From positions 41,012,976 to 41,076,975 of the forward strand of contig OX381718.1 of assembly GCA_947462335.1 (NCBI GenBank): 64,000 nt of DNA, given 5' to 3'. Position numbers and translations under genes: made by a program. The DNA comes from Harmothoe impar (Eukaryota > Annelida > Polychaeta > Phyllodocida > Polynoidae). The notes beneath the pieces were generated by a model, which saw only the letters and a list, made by a program, of their open reading frames with translations, ran no database searches and had not been told where the DNA came from. Positions 33,930 to 43,067 of the stretch are shown here, piece after piece. Within the stretch, counting starts at the first letter, position 1. The number at the start of each line of letters is the position of its first letter.

Positions 33930-35985
33930 TGTGCAGGAAGGCGCAGGAGCCACATTGACCAGTAGCAATAAAGGCGTGTAGTGGGGAGGCAATGCATGAG
34001 CCATGTACAGGATTAGCCCTAAGGCCCCTAGCCTACAATGGATGCACTGATCAGGATTTCCTCTAGCCTATCCCCATAAATATTCCCCAGTTATCGCTCA
34101 GAGTTGGCTGGAGTCTCCAGGGAAATGTGCCTCACATAAACCTAGGCTTTATTGAGTTTGGTACCAGATTCTCACATCTAAGAAGTTTCCCAACCATTCA
34201 GCAGCTTGATGCAACATTTGGGTATATTGAAACTTAGTGATGATATAAATAGAAGCACATCAAAGGCGAAATGCACTTGGGGCTCGACACACTAAGTGAC
34301 CGCCCTATTTTTAAGTAATGGCAAAAGAAAAATGCAATGATAGGCCATTCAGCACCTTCACCGCGTGCAATTATATATTGTATTTATATCGGCAGGTAAG
34401 ATTTTGTCCTTGACCTGTTGAATCTACTGAGACCGCCAATTTCCCCAGGTGATCATACTAGGATGAAAATGAATTGTTCCCGCCCATTATCCATTGTCAT
34501 TAGAGACAGATCTACTTAACATTGATGGTCATGTATATTCCTATAGCAGTAACTGGTTGGAAACCTATTTCTGTCCTTTTAAAAAAAAATTTAGGTAAAA
34601 GAGACTGGTGTAGGGGATTCACAAATTATATTGACAATCAGTACCAATACCAGTGCTATTAGTGTGAACCTTCTCATGAATGTACCTCTTTGTTTTATTG
34701 CATGTGGGGAAAAGACTCCACTACTGTTTTGGATGGGGTGGGCCCACATCTCTCTGGAGAAACTGAATCTCGTCCCCCCTGGCTACGTTCTCCACTGTTA
34801 ATATAAGCTCTTGGCATACTGGCAGTCGTACACTAATTTGCAAATGCCTGTGCTCATAATTGTAGTCAATGCCTGAAAATATTTTGTACATAATGGTGCA
34901 ACCAGTGGCTTACAGACTATTCTTACTCTCACAGTATGGTAAGTTACATCTGAATGTAATCCTCCCTGGGTTACTCTTTTTTTTAAACCATTTGCTAAAC
35001 ATTGACGTTATAGGAAATTACCCGGAAACCCTTTGCAGTACAGGCAGAGTTTTGTTCGGAGCGTAAAACACTCTGCTTGGAGATTGTCACAGAGACATAT
35101 TCATCACATTGGTGGCTCCCCAAGCAGATTGCACCGAACCTGACAATTACCCTTGTAACACTCTCTGCCTGGGTTACCCAGTTTTTAACACCTAACTACA
35201 AAAAGCAGCAACATCAAAGGAGGTTTGGTCAACACAAAATGTGGCCAACCTTTGCGCAATTCATTAACCTGTCAAGGAGCCCGCTGTTGTACAGACCCCC
35301 AGTTTGCTGTTCAATCGCATGGTTCATTAAGCTTTTGTGTAATATTAGGGAGAACCCGGGCCATTTTGGTTTCCGGTTCCGATCTCACTCGCCCAGAGGA
35401 GCATCGGTTCAACCCAAAAGTCATTCTTCTCTATATTCTGCCATTTTAAGAGATCTCGCGCTACATGTTTGAATGTGTTGCCATGGCGATTTAACTATGA
35501 AACTGTAGAAAACAAGGCAGTGTTAAACTCAAAAAGGAGAGACCTGACATGGGAATCGGTACCAATATAACCTAACAGTAAGTTGAGTAATCGAGTCTTG
35601 AGACAATGAACACTGCATTATCTGGCAGTATTTATTAGGTGGACAGTTTAAAATGAGTCAACACAAATCGGTTTATGATTGCTTTACTTGATTTATAACA
35701 GAATGTACCATAAAACTGACCACATGAACCTCATTCAAAACTGGTCATGAATATGTAGGCAATCTATCACCTGATAAAACCTGTTTTGTCACATGACCCC
35801 TGGGGGTCTTTCACAAGAAATCATGTTGAGATCTATACAACAATATAATTATGTAGATACAACCTATAGATGTTCACGAGTACCCTCAGCAATTGCAAAT
35901 ATTACACAATTGACGAAAATCCAAATATCACGAGTAACTCAATATTTTCTGAAAGACGTCCCGGGTAACAAAGCTACCTCCATAG
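33930..35985. other. 2 kb mostly featureless; weak recursive-splice-like site
   Basis: At 34395|34396 the sequence TATATCGGCAG|GTAAGATT joins acceptor to donor, but the upstream tract is only moderately pyrimidine-rich. A 131-codon plus-strand frame (35077-35472) and a 74-codon one overlap it in another frame; neither shows a known domain. Confidence 0.4.
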
Positions 35986-35989
35986 AAAC

Positions 35990-36106
35990 CCCTTTAGGAA
36001 GGTATCAAGTCTGTAGGGTCAGCATGATACCTGGATACAATCTTTGTGAGGTACTCACCATGGACGCGGTGCTGAAGTGCATCATCCCGTCTTTAAAGTA
36101 GGTTAA
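35990..36106 (+). mobile_element. P1 MITE, right-half fragment
   Basis: ATCAAGTCTGTAGGGTCAGC, ATGATACCTGGATACAATC and GTGAGGTACTCACC, ending GTAGGTTAA. Confidence 0.55.
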
Positions 36107-36438
36107 ATTTTCTCAGTTTCTCAGCTCCGGCTCTTACTATTACCCACTTTCATACTTTATGGAATAGGTGGATATTAATATAAATCGCCGTTTTTATGAC
36201 AATATTGCTTGTCCTTGTCCTTTGGAGAGAAGTAAAATGAGAAGGGTTTGACAAAAGGCTCAATATAAATGGGTGCAAACACATCTGAAGCTCCGGTTCT
36301 ATCTCTTCATAGATCATACTCGTTTTTATATTTCAATTCGAAATTGCCTTGAGGATTCCAATTCCTGACAAAGCAGTTACGTGCTTATTAAAATTTGAAT
36401 TTGACTTTAACAATGAGGTATGGATCTTTATGTCATAT

Positions 36439-36754
36439 TAAACCTTTAAGCACAGCATGTTGCAATATTTGTCTTTTGATGTACCAATGCAGTACATACT
36501 TAGTGGTGCTGTATTGGTACATTAAGACACCCCGGTGGACGTTATCATAATCTTAAGAAACTAACTGACTCCCCTGGTGTGTGTTGGGTCAGGGCTAATT
36601 TTTGAAAAGTATTAGTAAGTTTCCCCAAGACAACCTCGACCTGGGATTTAGAAGCAGGCACCCTACTGATAGACCTAACCATTTGAATATCAATATGTCG
36701 GATATTCATTCATTCATAAAGCTTTGATTCAATATGCTGTGTTTAAAGGGTTAT
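36439..36754 (+). mobile_element. P1 MITE, diverged or interrupted
   Basis: Left end AAACCTTTAAGCACAGCATG, right end TTCAATATGCTGTGTTTAAA + GGGTTA. The middle is longer than usual and only partly P1-like. Confidence 0.55.
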
Positions 36755-37411
36755 AGGGAACAATTAATAATCTATTATGGTCGTAAAACCGACTTGGGCA
36801 TAAACTGGCTAAATAGGGCAGAAAGTATGACTTATCATTCAAGTTTTATCTTAGACCTTATGGTTATGTAGAAGAATTTGTATTGATGTGTTTATATTTA
36901 GATTAGAATAAAATCCCTTCCCTGTTATCCTCAACCAATATCCCCAATTTCTACAAAGTTAAAGTGCAAGGAGCGTCATTGCAATCACTGAGAAACCAAA
37001 CAAGGCAATTGTCATGGTTTCCTCTAACAGAAATGAAAATCCTATCTTAGGGTCCGATGATTTAGGCTAATTCCCTGAAATTCATGATCTGTTCTACTTA
37101 GAAACCATCTTTACAACTAAAGATTTAGTAGCAGCTATAACTGATTTCCTAGAACTTTGTTTTTAAGCCTTAAATACATGCTCTGTAACAGCAACTGTCT
37201 CGTTTAAAAATTCTCAATAGCGCTTGAAACCGGGAGCACAAGTGGGCTCTAATATTGAGTGAATATATATAGTACTTGAGGCTTTTTGAAGGTTATCAGA
37301 TACAATAGACTGATTTTTTTTGTGTAATATCTTCAAAGTCTGCTTTTCCCAACTCATATTGAGTTCACACTCTCCGGCTCAGTCCTCAAGTACACGGAGC
37401 AATGCTTCCCA
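36755..37411. other. No recognisable feature
   Basis: Intron-like; nothing supported. Confidence 0.5.
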
Positions 37412-37648
37412 CCCCTCTCACAGTAAGGGATGCATAGGACTTGCTATATGCTCTGCCCTTTTCGTCATGATGTATGAATGCAGCCTGGACGAGTAACCCA
37501 GGAGGGCTGCATTCATCCATCGTGTTGCCCCTTAGGAATTGTAGACTTGGCATTCTAAATTTTGCAGAACTGATGAGTTTCACGCCACAGCTGCATTCAT
37601 GCATCATAATGATGCATTTAACCACTGAGCTGTCATCAAAGGGTTAGC
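37412..37648 (+). mobile_element. P1 MITE
   Basis: CTGCCCTTTTCGTCATGATG, TATGAATGCAGCCTGGACGA, GAGGGCTGCATTCATCCATC, CAGCTGCATTCATGCATCAT and an end CATCAAAGGGTTAG. Confidence 0.75.
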
Positions 37649-38234
37649 CTACCATACAGATCTATTGATTTCAGACAGACTATCCTTATCCCTGTAAAAA
37701 CAAAGAGGTTCATATTGCACCACAATGGATTCAAAGTCATGCCTCCCTGATGGGTAGAGAAGAGTTTCTTGGCTACGTCCCCTTAAATCAAAGTAATTCC
37801 GTCATTTTATGTAATTCCATGATTATCCCTTTCCCTGCAGTCTTCTGTCAATTGTTCTTCTTCCCTTACACTCTCCAAGCATAGTCTAATATGACACTCT
37901 CTGCCCAAAGTGTCGGACTGCACAGATCTTCTGTTCTCCACATACATCTTTAGATAGCTGAAAAGTTTTATATATGGTTATACGCGTTTCCGAGGCTAGT
38001 TGGCCACCTGTTTGGCAGAGATGGAAGTAGTACCGTAGATGGCGAATGAAAGTTAGGTCAGTGCTCTATTTAGCCACTGTAGACTACTGAAGTTGCATCC
38101 TCACTAGATCAACTTAACCAATATGCTCCATGCTTGGTATAGCGGGGTTTGAATATCGATAGGGAGATTCAGAGCCTATGCTGTTTCATTGGCCTTAAAT
38201 ATCAGGGCCCCATGGGTAGCGTGAATAATCCACA
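37649..38234. other. No gene found
   Basis: A good acceptor-like TTTCCCTGCAG ends at about 37841, but no matching donor follows. Otherwise nothing. Confidence 0.5.
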
Positions 38235-38590
38235 GATATAACGACTCTAGAACCAGGACTGGGCCACACATTATAAGAGTGCTATTAGTGGGAATGGACC
38301 CTACATATCAAGGCTCTAGAAGTGGGGAGAGCCATGTATAACGGTGCTAGACGTTGAAATGGAGCCTAAATATAAGACACATAGAAGTGCGAGATTGATC
38401 CTATATTTAAGATTTTTAGTAACGGAAATTGGCCCTGAGAAGGAGCCCTTAAAGAAGGGAAGCTTTTAGGGAATGGGTCCTAGATATCAAGCCCAGAAGC
38501 AGGAAAAGCTTAGTTGTTCATTTGACGGCCCTAGAAGTGAGAATGGGCCCTAGATATAAGGACTGGGGAATTGGCCTTAGATTTCAGGTA
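38235..38590 (+). repeat. Degenerate ~39-bp minisatellite
   Basis: Diverged units of the type CCTAGATATAAGG + CTCTAGAAGTGGGAATGGG, about eight repeats. A 128-codon frame (38522-38908) begins in the array and continues into pyrimidine-rich repeat; I regard it as non-coding. Confidence 0.65.
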
Positions 38591-39000
38591 ATGGTCATTA
38601 TTCAACAACAGGGATGGTTGGTGGGCGAGCAAGCCAAAATATCTTTGGTGCCCTTGCAATGCGGTCTAAATTTTTTTGCCCCCCCCCAAATTTGGCGCAG
38701 CAACTCTTTTAAGCTAAAAAGGAGTGTAATGTTTTTGCCCCTCCCCCACACCTCACGACTCAAGAGGGCTCTTAATTATTTAGGTCCCCCTCCCTTAGTC
38801 ACCCCCGCCCTCCCCGTTGTTAAAAAGATGGAGAAAAAAAGAAGAAAATGGGCTTTAGATGAAGGCCCTAGATGTGAGGACCATGTGCTAGAGGTCACTG
38901 ATGTCTGAGAGCTGTAAGAAATAATGCAGACAGTTTCTGAGGAGGGCATTATACGGCTCTGTGTATGGTTCCCCATTTGTAGTCCTGAGTATTACCCTCT

Positions 39001-39228
39001 ACTGACTGCATAGTGACTTAATACTGTATGCCATGCTCCTCGTGCCTGAATGCAGCCCTAACAAATTACTCGCCAGGGCTGCATTCAAGCACCATTATAA
39101 CGCTGCCGAGTAAATAAATATACTCTCAAAAGGTCAGCATGATGCATGAATGCAACGCTTAACAGTTACTAGCCAGGGCTGCATTTTGCTGATGCAGGGT
39201 ATGACATTATGCGGGCCTTAAAGGGTTC
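39001..39228 (+). mobile_element. P1 MITE
   Basis: GACTGCATAGTGACTTAAT, GTGCCTGAATGCAGCCC, CTCGCCAGGGCTGCATTCAA, GGTCAGCATGATGCATGAAT, and an end GGGCCTTAAAGGGTT. Confidence 0.8.
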
Positions 39229-39372
39229 AGCTGGGACAAGTACTTCCAGAAGTGGCTGTCGGGAAGGCAGGAGGAGGAGGCACTTACAATTTCTCAGTGC
39301 CCAGCCCCCTCACACAAACCACTTATTACATCTGTCCTTATGTTCTAAGGGAGTGTTCATTTTTTGACAACA

Positions 39373-39412
39373 GGGGGGGGGGGGGGAGGGGTAGATTGGG
39401 GGAGGGGCGGGG
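39373..39412 (+). repeat. G-homopolymer / potential G-quadruplex
   Basis: Fourteen consecutive G followed by three further G-runs within 40 bp. Similar G-runs occur near 10709, 10757, 44309 and 45680. Confidence 0.8.
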
Positions 39413-39782
39413 TGTAAAAGATTTGGACCCCTTGACATGGGAGGGGGTTAAGTGTTTAAACCCCTCTTGGGGGGGGCGGATTTTAAAAATCCACCTGTTT
39501 TGAGTGAAAAGGCCAGTGCGCTACTTCGGAACAAAAGGGCGATCCGCACGAAATCTCACCAGCTCCCCCTTTGGTTAAACTATGAGCACACCCTAAGGAC
39601 ACTCTCACTGAGAGTCCTGATGTGCTTCTTTTTGAATGTATTGCCATACTAAAACTCTCAGTGTGGCAGTCATTCAAAAACAAGTGTCTTTCCTAATACA
39701 TAACATTGTGTCGAAGTTAGTGAACTCACAGTGTCCTTCCGCAAAGACCCTGAAGAGATGACCATGTCACAGTGCGTACTCC

Positions 39783-39809
39783 ATGACCGTAATTCCGAAT
39801 TACGGTCAT
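39783..39809. repeat. Iteron palindrome (left end)
   Basis: ATGACCGTAATTC meets GAATTACGGTCAT head to head, giving a 27-bp palindrome 15 bp in from the terminus. The mirror copy is at 41647-41673. These look like paired transposase-binding sites; binding is inferred. Confidence 0.8.
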
Positions 39810-39994
39810 ACAAGATGGCGGCTGCAGTTGAGTTCAGTCTATTTCTTCTCCAGTCCATTGTATGAAATGTATAACATATTGAAGGCTGCTTTTTGGCCAG
39901 GCTGTAGTATATATGACAATGCTACTGATCCAACATTTGGATCTTGTTCATATGTACTGGTTTATGCATAAATCAGCCATTCAGAGCTGGATGG

Positions 39995-40111
39995 TATGAC
40001 CGTAATTCAGGCAATGGTATGACCGTAATTCTGTCATGAGAATGTCAGGTATGACCGTAATTCTATCAAAAAGTATGACCGTAATTCAATGTGCAGGTAT
40101 GACCGTAATTC
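39995..40111 (+). repeat. Left iteron array, TATGACCGTAATTC x5
   Basis: Exact copies start at 39995, 40018, 40050, 40074 and 40098, spaced 23, 32, 24 and 24 bp. Spacers are not conserved, so the word itself is what was kept or copied. Confidence 0.9.
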
Positions 40112-40154
40112 AGTGGAGTGCTCTCCTACTACAAAGGAATTATGATTGGGCTAC

Positions 40155-40515
40155 AGGGGTAGACACTAACGCTAGCCCGGGAGGCAATGGCCCATAGTTA
40201 TTGGTCTGGGCCCGTAGTTTTCTGCAAAATTGCATTCCTACGGGCCCAGGTGGCCCACAGGAGTATTTGGAAGACATTTAAAGAAAGTTTGCCTGACAAC
40301 TATAGTCATGCAATACATCGTTGGAAAGAGGGAAATGTGCCCGAATCAATCATATCGATTTCAGTCTTTTATAGAACAATCAGAAATTTACATGTTTTTT
40401 CTCTTAAAGAAAACATAATTTTGACCATTGGCCCACAGATCTTGGTCCGGGCCCGTAGTTTTCTAGAGCTACGGGCCTGGGTGGCTCACAGCTGAAAAAG
40501 TTAGTGTCTACCCCT
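40155..40515. mobile_element. AGGGGTAGACACTAAC MITE, nested
   Basis: Ends AGGGGTAGACACTAAC and GTTAGTGTCTACCCCT bound 361 bp. Inside, two hairpins share GGGCCCGTAGTTTTCT facing ACGGGCC. It interrupts the non-terminal part of the CACAGTG element and is therefore younger. Confidence 0.85.
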
Positions 40516-40726
40516 AGGGTTATATATGTGCCCCCCACCACCTCTAGTACTGTAGGACTAATTAGAGCTACACCATGTGTCAGCCTATATACATTGTACT
40601 GCATGTATGTGCCCCCCCCCAAAAAAAAACACACACACAACTGTACTCCCCCAAGACCAAGGTGGGTATCATAGCAAGGCAGTGTACATCTACATATAGC
40701 ATAGTGTCACTGCTGTCAGTGCCAAT

Positions 40727-41060
40727 CAGTGGCGTAGGAAAAGGGGGGGCCAGGGGGGCCCAGGCCCCCCCAATCACAGAGGAGGGGGGCCCTGAATATG
40801 TTTGGGCCCCCCCAAAATTTACCAAGACCCTATGATGTAATACACAAATTTTCCAAAATGTACCTTTCCAACATAGGGAAAAGTGGGGACACTGGGGCCT
40901 GGCACCCAATCATAAGCAAAGGGGGCTCAGATACTACTTTTCTATACAATTCCTATATGAGAGTGTATATGTACTTTCATGATTGAAAGCTGATATTTGA
41001 GGCTGATTGGGTTGGGCCCCCCTGGGCCCCCCCAATGAAGATTTGCTTCCTACGCCTCTG
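40727..41060. mobile_element. hAT-like CAGTGGCGTAGGA MITE, nested
   Basis: Ends CAGTGGCGTAGGAA and TTCCTACGCCTCTG, with G- and C-rich runs inside (GGGGGGGCCCAGG). CCAAT is directly repeated outside (40722-40726 and 41061-41065), a 5-bp duplication like that of the 4566-4700 element. Confidence 0.85.
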
Positions 41061-41167
41061 CCAATGACACAGTCCATTTCAAGCATGTTTCGACCCCAGT
41101 TTCGACCTACTCTAGTGACAGTCCTATATGATCAAAGGTCATAGGTGAACACTGTGTATTTGGTACT

Positions 41168-41461
41168 GAATTACAGTCATACTCTATTTGTAACTGTGAA
41201 TTACGGTCATACTGTGTGAATTACGGTCATACCTGACCACATGGTTAGCATTTTGTTCTCTAAGGATGTTTGGTTGAAACTTAAAGGGAGAGGAGATGTC
41301 CTATTACTCCTGGGCACATGTCTCATATATGGGAACACTGAACAAGGCATTATAAAGCCAGAAATATGACTTCAACTGACCATGAACTGACAGAATTACG
41401 GTCATACCTGAGGTGAATTACGGTCATACCATGTTTTGATGCAAACTGAATTACGGTCATA
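41168..41461 (-). repeat. Right iteron array, inverted, x6
   Basis: GAATTACGGTCATA at 41198, 41218, 41393, 41415 and 41448, and one variant with ACAG at 41168. This is the mirror of the left array. Confidence 0.9.
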
Positions 41462-41785
41462 CCCACCAGCTCTAAATGGCTGATTTATGCATAAACCAGT
41501 ACATATGAACAAGATCCGAGTGTTGGGTCAGTAGCATTGTCATATAAACTACAGCCTGGCCAAAAAACAGCCTTCAATATGTTATACATTTCATACAGTA
41601 GACTGGAGAAGAAATAGACTGAACTCACTTGCAGCCACCATCTTGTATGACCGTAATTCGGAATTACGGTCATGGAGTACGCACTGTGCATGTGTAACTT
41701 TGGTCGCTCCACTGCCATAAAGGGCCAAAGTGGATATATGAGCTGATAATATGGAGATTTGATGGCTATTATAGTAGGATGTGTT

Positions 41786-41836
41786 ACAACTTTAAGGACA
41801 GCATGCTGCCATACAGCATGCTTTGTCAGGCAATGC
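41786..41836 (+). mobile_element. P1 MITE, left-end fragment
   Basis: CAACTTTAAGGACAGCATGC then CAGCATGCTTTGTC. The rest is not recognisable. Confidence 0.4.
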
Positions 41837-41839
41837 CAG

Positions 41840-42560
41840 ATCCTCATTTGGAGACTGGACTGACCCAACCGGCCTGGAGTGTCTGCATGGCCATGGCAAG
41901 CCATCAGTTCTGGACTCAGAAAAGGGGTCCAACATTGCCTCACTCTCGGGCCATGTTGGATGGGCCCAGGCTCATACTGAGGATTCAGCATTGTTTAACC
42001 CTCACCAATGTGCTTGCCCATTTTAGGGTAGTGCTTATGGCTTAGGGTTATATACATAAAAGTACGCCCTAGTAGATATCCTGTCAATAACTTCTAGACT
42101 TCACCCAATAACCATAGAAATCACAAGATGGCCAGAAGGTATCTTTTCCGAAACATGACCAAGGGCAGATTCACCTTTGACAGAATTTATGCTTATTCAA
42201 GCTATCTGATCTATCTGTGAATAATGGTAAAGCTTTTGAGTGTCATTTTCCCAATAAACCATCACTACAAGTCATGTCATAATTAGTAATTAGAAATATC
42301 AGTGTCCGACTCATGGGAAATCTACCCTACAGCATTCAGAGAATGTCCTCTGTCTGCTCAGTATGGAGGTGCCTCCGATCTGCAGCAGTTAAGCAGCCAC
42401 ACCACTACACCCTGCGTCCCTACCCTCACCTTACCACCAAGCCTCTCCGTCACTCAACGCTATATACGGGCTTAAAACTGACCAAACCCTTGCACTGTAC
42501 TTGATTTAGATCTGAGCGTAGTGTTTTAATGTACAACCTCATTGTAAATACTTGTTCGAT
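41840..42560. other. No recognisable feature
   Basis: Several short plus-strand frames overlap in different phases and none is convincing. Confidence 0.5.
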
Positions 42561-42584
42561 AATTGACTGGTTTCAATATTAATG

Positions 42585-42617
42585 GGTTTTCTCTGTTTTT
42601 TATTTGCAGGTAAGTGA
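42585..42617 (+). other. Recursive-splice-like site 2 (AG|GTAAGT)
   Basis: GTTTTCTCTGTTTTTTATTTGCAG|GTAAGTGA (split here as the tract TTTTCTCTGTTTTTT and TTTGCAG|GTAAGTGA), with acceptor AG at 42608-42609 and donor GT at 42610-42611. ATTAATG lies about 25 nt upstream. Sixteen bases across the junction are identical to site 1, and similarity continues on both sides (CTACTGGATG(A/C)AGCTG downstream). Confidence 0.6.
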
Positions 42618-42820
42618 ACGTGTTCTCTAGATCTACTGGATGCAGCTGCCCTCTGACGACGTCAGATGAGTTCTACTTCCAATGTTACTCTTAAAGCTTG
42701 TAGGGCTGTTAGATTAATGCCTTAATTGCTCGCTTTCCTTATGATCTATGGGTATACGTATGGCAAGTTGCTCTCCAGTACTGATGCAAGCATCATGTTG
42801 ACTCATACGTGGTTGTAGGG

Positions 42821-43067
42821 TAAGGCCCATTTCCCATTAGCCGATTTAGACGTCCTAGCGACCGATATACACACAAAATAACCTGCACCTGAGAGCAATT
42901 GGCCGATGGGTCTACCAACAGTAGACAATGTTCTACAAGCCTGAATATTGCTGATTTTTCCTTATCTCTACAGATTTACCTGCCGACAGCACCATCGACC
43001 GATTGTTGGCTGTAGTGGGTTCACCAATCGATATGACCTACACATTGGCTAATAGAAAGTAGGCTTA
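42821..43067. mobile_element. MITE with TAAGGCCCATTTCCCATTAG ends
   Basis: The left end TAAGGCCCATTTCCCATTAG and the right end CTAATAGAAAGTAGGCTTA are imperfect inverted repeats. ACCGAT/ATCGGT-like words recur inside. A strong acceptor-like tract ends at about 42972, but the 'exon' after it lies wholly within the element. Confidence 0.65.

Larger units (their letters stand above)
39768..41688. mobile_element. CACAGTG-ended element with 5-bp duplication (RAG/Transib-like, non-autonomous)
   Basis: The inverted repeats are 241 bp each (39768-40008 and 41448-41688). Both begin CACAGTGCGTACTCCATGAC and I count about 10 differences over the ~190 bp I compared. CATGT lies directly outside each end (39763-39767 and 41689-41693). 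CACAGTG is the V(D)J heptamer; Transib and RAG-like transposons have CAC(A/T)(A/G)TG-type ends and 5-bp duplications. The iteron TATGACCGTAATTC occurs five times inside the left end and, inverted, six times inside the right. There is no transposase: the interior is non-coding and holds two younger MITEs (40155-40515 and 40727-41060). A hAT reading is less likely, because starting the element at the internal CAGTG removes the adjoining duplication. Family assignment is inference from termini only. Confidence 0.75.

Noticed and set aside
35077..35472. 131-codon plus-strand frame
   Set aside because: Another long frame overlaps it in a different phase; no family resemblance seen.
41485..41991. 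168-codon minus-strand frame
   Set aside because: Runs from flanking sequence into the right inverted repeat of the CACAGTG element; no known domain.
42972..43055. Exon-like stretch after a strong TTTCCTTATCTCTACAG acceptor
   Set aside because: Lies wholly within an inverted-repeat MITE (42821-43067), and the donor is weak.
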